Positions 29,721-42,989 of a DNA stretch of 64,000 nucleotides are shown here, in pieces. Numbering within the stretch: the first letter of the stretch is position 1; each line of letters opens with the position of its first letter. The stretch is from Bolinopsis microptera (lineage: Eukaryota; Ctenophora; Tentaculata; Lobata; Bolinopsidae). The DNA is taken from NCBI RefSeq assembly GCF_026151205.1, contig NC_087073.1:17193837-17257836 (forward strand). Direction: 5' to 3'. The notes beneath the pieces are model-generated. The model was not told where the DNA came from. It did not search any database and was given only the letters and a program-made list of their open reading frames with translations. The translations under genes and the position numbers were made by a program.

Positions 29721-32700
29721 CTACATTTCCTGCTCCTCCGCTACCTTGTTGTGTTTATGTGATGACAGGGGACTGGCTGTACTTCTGGACCTATCATACA
29801 CCTGCCTGGGTAAAGAAAGCATATCAGTAGTCTTTGAAGCAAGGTTAGCAAGGGGCATACTCTGGTACCTGCCATTTGTGGCCGAGTTCTCAACTAAATG
29901 TACCTGAACAGTCCCACAAATCAGTGAGATTTCCTGGATAAACTGTCGAGATCTGAAGATGTAGATAAGGGGATTGACAGCACTGTTCAGGTAGATCAAC
30001 ATCTCAGAGATCGATCTGTAGTAGAACCAGAACCGGGTGATGGGAGTGTTCTTGTCCACCTTGAAGAAGACTAGAGCGTAGCGGGGAACGTAGCATATAG
30101 TGAACGCCAGAACGACCATGAGAGCTGTTCTAGAGGCCTTTACGAGGGAGCTAGTGTTGCCAAGTTTCTGTGCTCGACCCCTCTGTGCTAGAGTGTGCAG
30201 CTTCACTATGTTAGCGACGGAGGTGAAGGCTAGAATAGCGTTGGAGATCACGAAGGTGGGCACGAACAGGAAGTCTACGTATTTCATGAGGACGGGGTGG
30301 TTCATGATGTCCCACATGCAGTAGATGAACACGGGGCTGTAGACGTAGGTAGTCCAGTAGAAGTAGGGGATCACTGCGATCAGCAAGCAAAGCACCCACG
30401 CTGTCACCTGTCAGGATATGATTTAGATTTGGCATCTTTATTCTGAATTTTGGATAATTTCTTTTATCGATTATTGCAATTATCATAGATTTTAAACGCA
30501 TTTGAGAACATATTGAAACTTAAATTCCTGATATTTGAATATGTTTTAAGGTTCTAATTCTAAATCTGATCTTTTTGTACTGACCGACGAAACAACAGAT
30601 CGTTTATACGTGATCAGAGTTTTGTAGCGAAGAGGAAACCGCAGAGCTCCGAATCTGTCTATTGCTATGAAGCAAACCGCAAAAAAGGACATCTGAAAAG
30701 TGAAAGGTTAACACTGTTATACTTATAACGGAGAAAACTTGATTTGGATGACAAAGATTAAGTTAGTACGACAAATCACTATACATTTCGCCAACAACAA
30801 TTACTCTTCGATTATCATAAATCCCATGAACCTGTCATATACCCATATATACCACTGCCTTTTCAAAGTTTTCATGCAGTAACCAACAAAATTTATATGT
30901 TTTTTGTAAATCGGTTCAGAAATGGGCGAACGTATCAATTCATTACGGTTAGCCAATATATCTCTTGTTCACGACAATTTATTTGACCATGTGCAATGTG
31001 CATCGATTAACGATTTCAAACTCATTTGTATTCCTTTTAATGGTTTTTCATTAGATTTCTAAGACGCCCGACCTTCTAAAGTTCTAATCATATACAAGAT
31101 ATATCTTGTGAATATAAAACATAATAGTAATATAAAAAGACCCAATGTTTGCCAGCTGGTTCTATCCCTCAGAACTTACCGCCCCACCTAGTTTGTAACC
31201 ACAGCTTTGCAAACTCAAAACATTTATCTTATAAAGATCTAATTAAGCACAGCTGCAAATTAAGAGAGAAACCGTACTCATGACCTAACGTTAGTTCATT
31301 AGCCTTCATCAGTTGATGTACAACCTGTGTTGTAGGTTCTAGCTTGGGTTAAACGGTTTCTAACTTATGACGTAAGACTCGTGACTGAGCACCGTGTTCT
31401 TAGAAAGACCAGGGCTATTAGTTTACAAGGTACAGAATAGTATTTTCTTAAAACAGCTGTTACGCGTTGAACTAAAATGTTCCAAGTCATGACGACTGAA
31501 GCTGATGACTGTATCAAGTTACATGTGCTCCAGGCAAAATTCAAAAGCATATTCTCAGATAGAAAGCTGCGATCACAGCTTATATACATGAATAAATAAG
31601 TAGCGATAGTTGTAATAAATAGTGATTTCATATCAGACTAGTATACTGTATAACACGTGCGTGCATGTTGCTAGGATGGGGTATAATTATATAAACTATC
31701 ATACTAGCGAACAAGATTACCTCAACAGTCAACATGCTATATTGTGGTATATGAGGTGGACCATGGCTGATTGATATGAGTGGATTTTACTTACTTCAGC
31801 TTCACTATTATAAGTATCACGTACGTCGTACAGGTGGGGAATATAAATAATTTATAACTGTAAACAAGATTATTACCCCAAATATTGTAGTATATAGTGC
31901 ACCATAACTGATGAGGCCTCTAGAATGTGTATCTTATTACTGAACCTAACGCTATGCTGTGTTCAGGTACAATGATTAGGAATATCAGGTCTTCCGTAAA
32001 AATCTGTCCATATAAACCAATTTCATTGGTAATTTATCTACAGTTTCAAAAAACTGTGATTGCAGTGTTTCCAGACTCTGTTAATGAAGGAAAGGAACCC
32101 ATAAATATATCACTTAAATTTATTTAACCACATTTGAACTTTGATCCACGCGGATTAATTTCTTCACTTATAAAATTGCGGACTATTTATTCAAAATTCT
32201 CCAGAATATTAATGACCTTTTAGCCTCATTTTAATTAGTGTGGTTCATGCGGGCAGTATTTCTTTACAGCTGCGATGCTTATTATCATGATTAAAATATT
32301 TAAATTAGCATTTACTACTATTCTAAATTTACTGATGGACTCATGACAAATTAAGCCGTAAAATATCCATAGGATTATAAAATTATAAAATCCTCACAAT
32401 AGGTCAAAATATGCCGTTGCAGCTGTTAATACCTGTCTCACGCAGAAGTAAATGACTCCAGAAATGTTGCAGAGTATCCTGCCCACAGAGGAGTTGGAGT
32501 CGTTGCTGAGTACGTAATCTCGCTGATTGAGAAGGGAGGATATCACCACAGGTAACTGGAATATACACAGTCCTAGATCACTCACTACCTGAAGAAAGGG
32601 AAACTTTAGGGTTGTATAAAGAGAAAGGGAAACTTTAGGTTTGAAGAAAGAGAAAGAGAAATATCATGCTTTTAGTTTCACAATATAAGTATGTATTATA

Positions 32701-33258
32701 GCAGCCGTGTTAATTTATTTGAGAATAGTTTGTAATCAATTTGGTTTGTGTGAGGTACAGTTTTATGTTTTCACTTTTGAGTTAGATGCGTTATTTGCAT
32801 TCTTATATTCATTTTACTTTCACTTTTGACTACTGCACATTATAATTTGATTGCAGTGCTGTCTCAAAATACTAGTGAAGGTGTGCACAATATGACACAC
32901 ACTCACTTGACACGCTTGTAACAATTCTTAAACACTGTCGGTGCTAGGTCATGCTCATATTCATTTGAAATTAATTTTGTCTGCCCTGTAACTACAATAT
33001 TCTTGAAATATCATAATGAGTATTGAACACGTGTTTGAACACGTGGGCTTCCCAAAGCTTCAAAGTGAACCTGCACGTGCATTTAAAGATTCAACTGACC
33101 AAACTGAGAATGAACAGGTTGCTGGGCAGCTGCTTTCTCAAGAGTCGTACCACTGAGATACACATGAGGGCGTTACCAACTAACGCCGTCACCATGACCA
33201 GAATGTTCTCGATCGCTAGGAAGACCTCCAGTCTGCTGTTGATCAGGGACTGAATCAT
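29721..33258 (-). CDS. Rhodopsin-family (class A) G-protein-coupled receptor, four exons
   Basis: Exons on the minus strand: 33258-33100, 32588-32433, 30692-30585 and 30407-29721, about 369 residues, all joined in phase 0 with GT-AG borders. TM1 has GNALM. TM2 has SLVVSDL with the sodium-site Asp, split across the first intron. TM3 ends in AIDRF, a DRY variant. TM4 has the conserved Trp (VTAWVL), TM5 VPTFVIS, TM6 CYVP in place of CWxP, and TM7 NPLIY. The TM7 position where opsins carry Lys is Tyr, so it is not an opsin. The ligand is unknown; peptide or orphan receptors fit. The C-tail is Ser/Thr-rich. The start is the Met at 33258, giving a very short N-terminus; an upstream exon is possible. 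Confidence 0.88.
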
Positions 33259-34856
33259 TTTCCTACTAGGGACTTAGGGAGAGTGAAGATTATTAGCATT
33301 TGTTGTTTGATACGAGTAGACCGGCAATAATAACACTGGTGAATGTGAATAGCATGAAAAACATTCAATCGTTTATTCAATAGAAGAAATGAATTAAATG
33401 GTCTCCTAAGAACAAATAACATTCGGGGATTACAAAGGCAATTTAGAGCCAGGAAACGGCAGCTGACTGTCCATCCAATAAAAGGTGTCAAGAGTGACAG
33501 TAGTATTATCGATTATGCTCGAGACCCCGTAATATTGGGTCCCTTAAAGTCGCACGAGCAGTTTATGCTAATTGCTAAAAGCTATTGTTCAACCGAATCC
33601 AAGACTACTGTTCTGTCTGTCATGTATAACATCGAAATAATTTTGCATTCGAAACAGAGCGCATATTATTTCAAACAAATATTAGCTAGCGTTCATCAGC
33701 GCGAACCATGTCACCGGATGGGACCGTCACCATATCATTCATAGTCACACAGCAATCATAACGCTCATTATTGATAATATGGCCGCTTAGGTAATATCTG
33801 AAATCGAATGGTCCCACCGGGATTTAATATTACTAGTATCGTCATGCGCCCTGTATTCGGTCTCGTAAGTCATAACACTCCAGTCGTAGTAAGGTTCGTG
33901 ATAACTGACCAATGGCCATGCGAACATTTCTAAACTGTAAAATTTACCTTAAAAGCTTAAAGAATTCTTTTTTAGATTAAAAGAAAATTACTTATAATGA
34001 ACAATCAAGGCAAGCTCATTTTTCAAAGATTCTTCTTCAAGATGAAATGAACACCTGTAATACTATGTTTCTTAAAACGTAGGAAGCCTAATTACCACTA
34101 CTTTGCTTTTTGATTCTGTATCTGATATAAAGGAGTTTTAAAAGCAGGCAAGACCATAAAAAAGACACAAGTCAACATGGCTTATACAAGATATGATAAT
34201 TCAGCTTGAGATCACCATTAGTAGTAGATATATAGCACCATTATCGACTTGAATGTGATAATACATTAATGGAATAGAAAGAGAACAAAAAGAAAGATGA
34301 TCTGGATCAATATAACCCCATTACATTTTTCCATATCATCTAGGTTTGTGCAGAACATAATCGGTTGTTTAAAATGGGGTGTGGTCACTAGGGACCATGG
34401 TGGAGGATAAGACGCGGCCTGGGGAGTTATAAGACAATTAATTAGCTCTGCTCACTCATTGTTGGGACTCTGCACTATGATATCCTGATTCTACGGAATT
34501 TTAACGGTGTGTGTACTGTGTATACAATATAATACAACCGGTCGATGGATAGTCAATAGTATTAAATAAATTAAAACTATATTAAATAAATTAAAACTAT
34601 ATTGATATTTTTCATTCAAATTAAAACAAGTTAAAACAAATTCTTTATGCCGTGCATCCTGGGTTTGAACAGGATATGCCCGCTTAAATATGACATAAAG
34701 AACAGTCGATCACTCAGAAGCACAAACGTTGACCAGGTCGGCAGTTTCATTAAAATATTAATCATATAAACTTTTAACCACAGTACCAAAATGATGTCAC
34801 GTCATGTGGCGACTTTGATGGTGCCACCGGGGACAAATAGTTACTTACTGCATCAT
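33259..34856. other. Non-coding upstream of the receptor gene
   Basis: No gene seen. The motif ATTAAATAAATTAAAACTAT is duplicated at about 34559-34602. Confidence 0.5.
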
Positions 34857-34948
34857 GTAATCTTTTAACAGTCACGTGAGCTCCCTTTATTTTCCTAAAG
34901 TACTACCAGGAAACTAAAGGGAGCTCACTTTTCTGTTAAAAGATTACC
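34857..34948. repeat. 92-bp hairpin
   Basis: Arms 34857-34896 and 34908-34948 pair at about 35 of 40 positions around an 11-nt loop. Size and mismatches would suit a small MITE or a microRNA-precursor-like hairpin. Confidence 0.65.
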
Positions 34949-36440
34949 TAATTCAGTTATTGACATCTAGCATAACTAGGGATGATTAAACTCAAATCAG
35001 TAATTTACTTATACTCGAGTATTTGTAACTTAAGTAACACGTGCTGTTCTTTGTAGATTTTATTCGATCAAAAAGTACGTTTCCAATACGATAATATAAG
35101 TCCAATGTCCGTAGCAGGTTATAACGGTAATAAAGATAAAAGATGATTACCGTAGTATACTACTATTACTAGCATTAGATTACGAAAAGGATGATAGAAG
35201 CAAAAATATTACCATCTATTCCGTCGAAACTGATGTGATCGGGAAAAGTTAAGACCAGTTTGGTCAGATTGAAGAGATTTTACTGATTAGACACTATCAC
35301 ACTATTGTCGATATTTAGAATAAAATATTCATCAGAATTAGCGTTTTAGACTAATTATATCAACATTACTATCAACATCAGCAATCCGAGAATAATCTTG
35401 AACTCCACTAGAATTAATACGATCACCTTTCACCATACAGATTTGACGTAGTTTGACTCCAATGGAGTAACTCTATAAATTTATGATCTTCCAATGATAA
35501 TCACAACTTAATCCTGGCAGACCACAGCATAAAATAGTTATCAAATTTAATTCGCTTCATGCTAGGTAACACCCACAAGAATCATTTACCTTAAAGTTTA
35601 AATACCTCCGTGCTTCATAACTCTACTAAAAATGGCGGCGGTTTAAGTAGCGGCGTGGAAAACTACTGTAACAGCTGGTTTAGGAAGTAATAAAAGTCGG
35701 CTAGGTTCTATTTAAATGGAGCTGTGCAAAGTATTGAAGAGCTTGGGAAACCGTAATAACCATGGTAATCGTGACTATAATAGCCGGTTATTATAGCAAA
35801 TGAAATTGTTTCATTTCCACCAAAGTAGTGAACACTCCCAGGGATCTTACGTGGATAAACTGTTCATTTAAAGGGAAATCTGGTTTCGACTGCTTCAAAA
35901 ACTCGCTACTACACCTATTTACTAGTAAAATAGTAAGGAGCTGACAGCAACTTAGTGCTCTGCAGTCTGCATGGTTGACGTATACAAGCAGTGAATTTAA
36001 TGTGGCGGGTGAATTAATTACATTAGACAGTTCTGCAAATCGTTTTGAACTTTTATTTCGACAACGCCAAAACGTTTATAAAATAATAATATTATCTTGC
36101 GGTCAAGCTTTGAAAATATCACTTTTATATAGTACCATTTATACCACCCATACAAAATGAACAGCACTGTCGGCGCAGAACGACGAACTAGAAGCTGCAT
36201 CATCAACATGTACTAGTAATCTCCGGGCAATTGTGAGTTTTTAGGCTCCATGATGGCTATAGTACGGAACAGCTGGTCAGTGGTCACATATTATAAGCCG
36301 GACAATTTTCAGCTATTTCTTATGTAAAATCAAGTAGTATAACTTCGGCAGCGGGGACCGGTAAATTAATGAATTATATCTCAGCATGTGTTATAGAGCA
36401 CGATATTGTGATTAGTGGGGTCTGAAAAAGGTACGAACTA
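34949..36440. other. Non-coding, no gene seen
   Basis: AT-rich with no supported feature. Confidence 0.5.
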
Positions 36441-36790
36441 CATATTATAGCATATGCACAGTTGTGACACAGTAGTAGCGGTGACACTGTAGTGACACGG
36501 CAATGACATAGTAATGACACAGTAGTTACACGGCAGTGACCCAGAAGTTACCCAGCATGGTTACACAGCAATATACAACAGTAGTAGCGGTGACACGGCT
36601 GTTGCAACCAAGTTTGCCACTAAGATTTTATAGGTGTTGTATCATTTGCCAAATATGCTGCATGAGTCTCTACCCACATTATAGATGCATTAAAATACTA
36701 AGTCCCTATTCAAATTATAGATGTATTAAAATACTAAGTCCTTATTCAAATTATAGGTGTATTAAAATTTGTAACGACCCGCACCTTAAA
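36440..36790. repeat. Short tandem repeats
   Basis: Degenerate GTGACAC(A/G)GTA-type repeats (36470-36600) and three copies of a roughly 37-bp unit with ATTAAAATACTAAGTCC (36675-36770). Confidence 0.6.
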
Positions 36791-37486
36791 TGCCCCTAAT
36801 ATACTCAGTTACAATCATGATCAGTTCTACTAATCCTTTGTGTGGACTTATCAACATCAGATCTTTGGGATGTCTCTTACAACTACTTTAGATTCGTGTT
36901 TAGTTCGATAATAAATCTACCGCTAACCAAAAGCGGACCTAATGATTTGACGCCGTTTACAGATATGGCAGCCAGACTTGTAATGGCCAGTATATTCACA
37001 AAGGCAAATGGATTGAAAGGCCACATATTGGCGCCAATTGCGCCCTATTGTATATTTTAGGTACTCTACTGCCATCTCTCACAATGTTGAACTGATTTAG
37101 CTATAATATAAGAAAGGCTAACATTATTATTTGAGACTATTTAACGAATTACGGGGCTAGTATGGGCAAATGAAATTGAAAGGAGATCTAAAGTACCAAA
37201 TTATTTAGCTCAGGATTTCACAAAGAAGTATAAAAGTTTGTTGCGAAACTGTACTGGCGTGTTCCAGCCCTAAAAGTGAGCAGAAACTGTTTCGGCAGTA
37301 TATATGACGATTAGTGTTTGGTCACTGACTCTCACTGTAGTAAACTGAGAAATGTCTAGTCTCGGCGCTATCACAATCAGTGAGCTGTCATCGCATGTAA
37401 TTTGAATGCACGCTGAAACCCACCAAAGGTCATGCGCCATTTACAACTTCGCTATTTTCTTATTTAGCAATCTCGCCGACCAGATA
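36791..37486. other. Non-coding, no gene seen
   Basis: Contains two short open frames without family resemblance. Confidence 0.4.
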
Positions 37487-38551
37487 ATCTCAAACAGAGA
37501 GGAGAGTGGAGACACCCTCCCTGATATTATTTAGAAACAGAGAGGAGAGTGGAGACACCCTCCCTGATATTATTTAGAAACAGAGAGGAGACACCCTCCC
37601 TGATACTATTTAGAAACAGAGAGGAGACACCCTCCCTGATATTATTTAGAAACAGAGAGGAGACACCCTCCCTGATATTATTTAGAAACAGAGAGGGGAC
37701 ACCCTCCCTGATATTATTTAGAAACAGAGAGGAGACACCCTCCCTGATATTATTTAGAAACAGAGAGGAGACACCCTCCCTGATATTATTTAGAAACAGA
37801 GAGGAGACACCCTCCCTGATATTATTTAGAAACAGAGAGGAGACACCCTCCCTGATATTATTTAGAAACAGAGAGGAGACACCCTCCTGATATTATTTAG
37901 AAACAGAGAGGAGACACCCTCCCTGATATTATTTAGAAACAGAGAGGAGACACCCTCCCTGATATTATTTAGAAACAGAGAGGAGACACCCTCCCTGATA
38001 TTATTTAGAAACAGAGAGGAGACACCCTCCCTGATATTATTTAGAAACAGAGAGGAGACACCCTCCCTGATATTATTTAGAAACAGAGAGGAGACACCCT
38101 CCCTGATATTATTTAGAAACAGAGAGGAGACACCCTCCCTGATATTATTTAGAAACAGAGAGGAGACACCCTCCCTGATATTATTTAGAAACAGAGAGGA
38201 GACACCCTCCTGATATTATTTAGAAACAGAGAGGAGACACCCTCCCTGATATTATTTAGAAACAGAGAGGAGACACCCTCCCTGATATTATTTAGAAACA
38301 GAGAGGAGACACCCTCCCTGATATTATTTAGAAACAGAGAGGAGACACCCTCCCTGATATTATTTAGAAACAGAGAGGAGACACCCTCCCTGATATTATT
38401 TAGAAACAGAGAGGAGACACCCTCCCTGATATTATTTAGAAACAGAGAGGAGACACCCTCCCTGATATTATTTAGAAACAGAGAGGAGACACCCTCACTG
38501 ATATTATTTAGAAACAGAGAGGAGACACCCTCCCTGATATTATTTAGAAAC
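37487..38551. repeat. 36-bp minisatellite
   Basis: About 29 near-identical copies of a unit containing CAGAGAGGAGACACCCTCCC and GATATTATTTAGAAA. Occasional copies lose one C, so the open frame through it (12-residue period) is not maintained. Confidence 0.95.
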
Positions 38552-41500
38552 TTGATCGCGTGCTTCAGCTAGCGGTGTTCTCAGTGCAGCGAAATCAATG
38601 CTTTTGACAAATAACAAGCACACTACTGATTTACTACTGTACTGAACCCATGATATTGGTTTGAACCACATGACAGCTTACTCTCTCGACTCAGAGAACC
38701 GGCCAGAGCTCTACTCACTAGAGCTGAGGATCGTATCTTATCAAAATTGCGACGGTAGATTGATCAACAAATCCGCGTCAATATAATTTTCATAATGAGT
38801 TTGCGATCCATGTCTTGCTTTATTAAGATTCTCACCCCAAAATTATAAGTGTATGGATATATTCTAGACAATCATATCGACTACGTGCACCTTACAAATC
38901 GAGCTGTCCTATATTAAATCAAATGAGATGGCGTACCAAAATTGGCTCTCGTACTAGGTCTGTATTACCGCATGGATTACACGACCGGTGAATTTGTTTT
39001 GAAATTTGATGGTTTCAATATATATCGGGCGTATGGTAAGTTTTAGCCCAAAATGGTGATCTCTAATGAACAGGTTTTGTCTCTTCGCCCATACTGAAAA
39101 TGGAATTTATACGTAAGTGAAAACCCAGCCCCTGCTGGATCAGATAGCTCTGTTTAATCCTACTGATTTGATCAAGTCTACCTTAAATCCAATAAGGGAT
39201 TGTTCACATATTAAGTAAGCCAACTTAGAGGGAGGGGTTTTGAAAAGTTTGTAATTTCTCGATCACAGCTATGAGCTATGTTTAAAGCGGCTGACGGAGG
39301 TCTAAGATACCTGAAATTTGGCTAACGTAACATGAGGATGATTTATAAGTTAACATATAAATTCAAAGAACAGTACAGCGTGAGCACGGAAGACGAACTA
39401 CCGTGGTGGCGTTAAAAGGCCGGCCAGGTGAGTTATCGGTGCCACTACCGATTTGTTCTATTTTTCTTTGTTCCTCATAGCGGGCAGTATTATATTTATA
39501 TTGTTTTAGCTGGACAGGTCCCTCTTTCTTCTCTGTAAAACACCTGGTCCCCCCTGTATCGTGGTTCTTATTTGACAGTGGCCCCAACATATCGAACACT
39601 TCTTATAGCGAGTCTCCTACCAGGGCTGTAAAGTGCAGATATATAAAGTACAGATCTATAGCTTGCTAGAGAGAGATCTATCAAGATTTTTGATGCGTTA
39701 AGACATATGGCCTGATCAAATTAGAAACTTCGGATCTTTTTATATAGTTATAGGTTTACAGAACCAGATATAAAAGAAATGAGAAAGAGAAAAGAAAAAC
39801 TGACGGTCGCCCTGCTTAAAGATCCGAGATCTTGCATACTTATTAATCTGTTACAGGGTTTGGCTGAGCTTCAAACAACTGGCACAATTACAACCGCAAC
39901 ATGAGAAAAGACACGATTGAGCTTGTCAGTGCAAACTTCAGCTAATGAAAACTATTTTGGTCCGTGGTTTACTCGGTTTGAAGATTAATCAAAGATACTG
40001 CATGCACAGCTGAAACAAGGCTGAAGTGTATGATGGAACCTCTTACGACGCAAAATCACAAATTTGTACTTGCAGGGAGATAGGTTGTGTGTATCTTGAT
40101 TGGTTAAAAGCTCCTCGTAATGAGTGTCTCTAATTTATTACATGCATCAGTTTTAAAATTTTTAAAACCCCGATGGGCACTCTCGAAAAACATAATTTCT
40201 TAAAAAATGTATCAAAAATAAAAATTAAGTCAAATGTGATACAGATAAATCAAAGAAAAAGTAATCGATGGTGTATATCAATAAAAAAGAATTAAATAAT
40301 CAAACAAGTTTTGTATACACATCACACTTACAATGAGTTTGATTACAATGTGTGAAAAATTGTAATTATCAACGTAGCATTGATGCATTGATTTGGTTAG
40401 ATTACCAGGAATTTTATAAAAACCTAGTTATAGACATTACCCCCAATTATAGCAGCAAAACTCAAAACTGTTACGAATTTGAAAGCAAAACAAATTTTAT
40501 TATTGCAAGGTTGAGATGCCCTATTCATCAGAAATGATGCTGCAACTTTATGAATAATTCAAATCATCAGTACAGTCCACTCCTTAACCCATTCCAATAC
40601 TCATCCAAGATCATTATTATCTATCGTATCTTGACTGAATCGTGTATTATCATTGAGTCTCATGATTTGATGTTTCTTTCATTAAAATTTCTGATTATAG
40701 ACTCACTGAGTCTGAACAGAAACAATCAGAAATGTGAATGAAAGAAATATTCTATCTTGCTAAATGCCCCATAATCATACTTTAATGGCCTAAATATTTG
40801 TAGATTTGTAGAATACGAACGTTAGAGGACAATGAACTAATAGTAAGTGGTATTGTAACAGTTGTTTGATTCCATATTTTCGTTATTTATATTGCAGATT
40901 TGAAACATGATAGCCTATAATCACTTATTAAATTACCAATAACCTTGAACATTATATTAACTTGGATTAAATATTTAGTGATTATGCGTAAGTTGTAACT
41001 TACCAATAACGTGAACAATGAACATGACCACTTAGATTCGATAATCGTTTAAGAGCTGTGATATTCAGCTGGAGCATTGCAGAATGTTCTAGAACATACT
41101 GTGGAGTAAAAGGAAATTGAGCTAAACTATAAAGGAAATTCAGCTAAACTGTGCATACCAAAGGATAATTGTGGTATCGCCCACATCCAGGAAGACGGCA
41201 AATAATCTGCGAGGAAATAAAAGACCTGACCTTTTTTTCTTTTTTTAGGACATGAGAATATTTTTAAGGGGGAACCATTGATTTGCGAGAAAATTTAGAA
41301 ATTTCTGAATTTGGGGGTACTGAAAATGTTCTAGAACAATACAAAATTTAGATATTGATGGAGAGCCATTGTTTATAATTACTGTCACGTGTTAGAAAAT
41401 ACGGTTCACTTCCTTGCCAGTGTCTAAATGATTACCCCATTTCAATAGTTACAGTTTCAACACTGTAAGAGAATGGGGGAATAAGATTAGACTTAAAGAG

Positions 41501-41927
41501 AATATTCAAAGCATATCTCATATCTATTATAAGCATACGATATTCTTCGTTTATCGTTACCGAGCACAGCTCCTAAATGAAATTGCAACTAACACATGCA
41601 AATGAAAATGACGCGACGCAAACCATTTTCAAACCAAGCTAACTGATATTGGTAACCAATGTAACGGATATTGGTAACCATGAAAATATACGGTTAGGTT
41701 AGCCGCACACGGGTTATAAGGGACACACGACCATTTAAAAGCTTAAATGGTCGGACTATACGAGCCTGGGCCCTGGATATTGCTCGGCGCGCCTAATGCT
41801 AAGTCGTGTAAATTAGAAGGAATACATTTGTTTAGTGTTTAGTGTTAGCCCCATGATGCAGGGGTAATAGGGTATTGTGGGTGAACTTGATTACCAGGTA
41901 GGTTACTCAATAGTATGAAGATTATAC

Positions 41928-41929
<2 letters not shown>
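38552..41929. other. Non-coding, no gene seen
   Basis: Only scattered short frames of low complexity. Confidence 0.45.
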
Positions 41930-41962
<33 letters not shown>

Positions 41963-41995
41963 CTCTCGCTTTCTCTCTCTCTCTCCCAGTATCTC
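41930..41995. repeat. (CT)n microsatellite
   Basis: Interrupted CT dinucleotide tract. Confidence 0.9.
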
Positions 41996-42989
41996 CCCCT
42001 CTCTCACCCAGAGTAGACGTGCTAATGGAACACGAGAGTATTCAAACGAACGTGTTAAAATGACACCCAGGACAATATGCGGAGACAGGGTCGCTAATGA
42101 CGAGGGTGAAGGAGCACGAGAAGGGAATAAGAAGGGGATAAGAGGTGGGATAAGAAGGGGGATATCAGATAAAAAGGGAGATATAGAGGTGGGATTATAA
42201 GAGATGGGATAGGAGGGCTGAGGATATGGAATTAAACGGACACGACACGACAAGAAAAGACATCCTGCAGGTATGACAAATGATCTGCACTGATCTTGGA
42301 AGTCTGGCATTTGCCAATTTCCCAGCAATTTATAGATTCCATCGTTAGATCGTTAGCTCGCAAATCATTAAATTGGTAAATTTGATATCCGTTTAGAGAA
42401 TTGACGCTGTTTAAAAGCCGAATCATATATTTTACTGAATTAGGACATGGGAGATTAAAGATGCAAATTTAAACGGGACGTTAAAAAACTAAATAGAGGC
42501 ATGAGGTTTATTTTTTCAATAAATATGATCAATTACATTTTCACCAAACTGTATGATATAAAATTCAATTTTTATTAAAAGCTACGAACATTTAGCACCG
42601 TTCGTGATCGACCTGTGTGTTATCACGAGCGTCTAATAAGTTAAGCAAAAGTTGCTATAAACGATACTAAAGACTTGTAAAATTGCTAGAATCCAGCTAA
42701 ATACATGTGTTCACGAAAGGAAAGCAAAGTATCGTGTATACTCGGTGTACGTTTGAAAGAGATTGTACGACCTCTGCACGAATGAAAAGCAGAGCATAGC
42801 ATGTATACCTAAAAAGCAGAGTATAGTGTATAACTGGTATACGTTTGAAAGAGATTGCACACACACACATAGGTCACAGCTGACCCCCGATATAAAACCA
42901 CAAATTATACTTACAGGAGGGTGAGTTGCACCTGTTCAGAGTAAATCACTGATAGCAAACCTGGCGTGCAGCTCACACAGTCATGTGTC
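41996..42989. other. Non-coding, no gene seen
   Basis: A purine-rich stretch (42110-42210) follows the CT tract; no gene. Confidence 0.45.

Noticed and set aside
37549-37890. A 12-residue repeat protein (TPSLILFRNREE)
   Set aside because: It follows from a 36-bp minisatellite and is lost after the first unit with a missing base; no start context or flanking coding sequence.
41903-42328. A 141-residue minus-strand frame
   Set aside because: It runs through a CT/GA microsatellite and purine-rich DNA; low complexity, no family.
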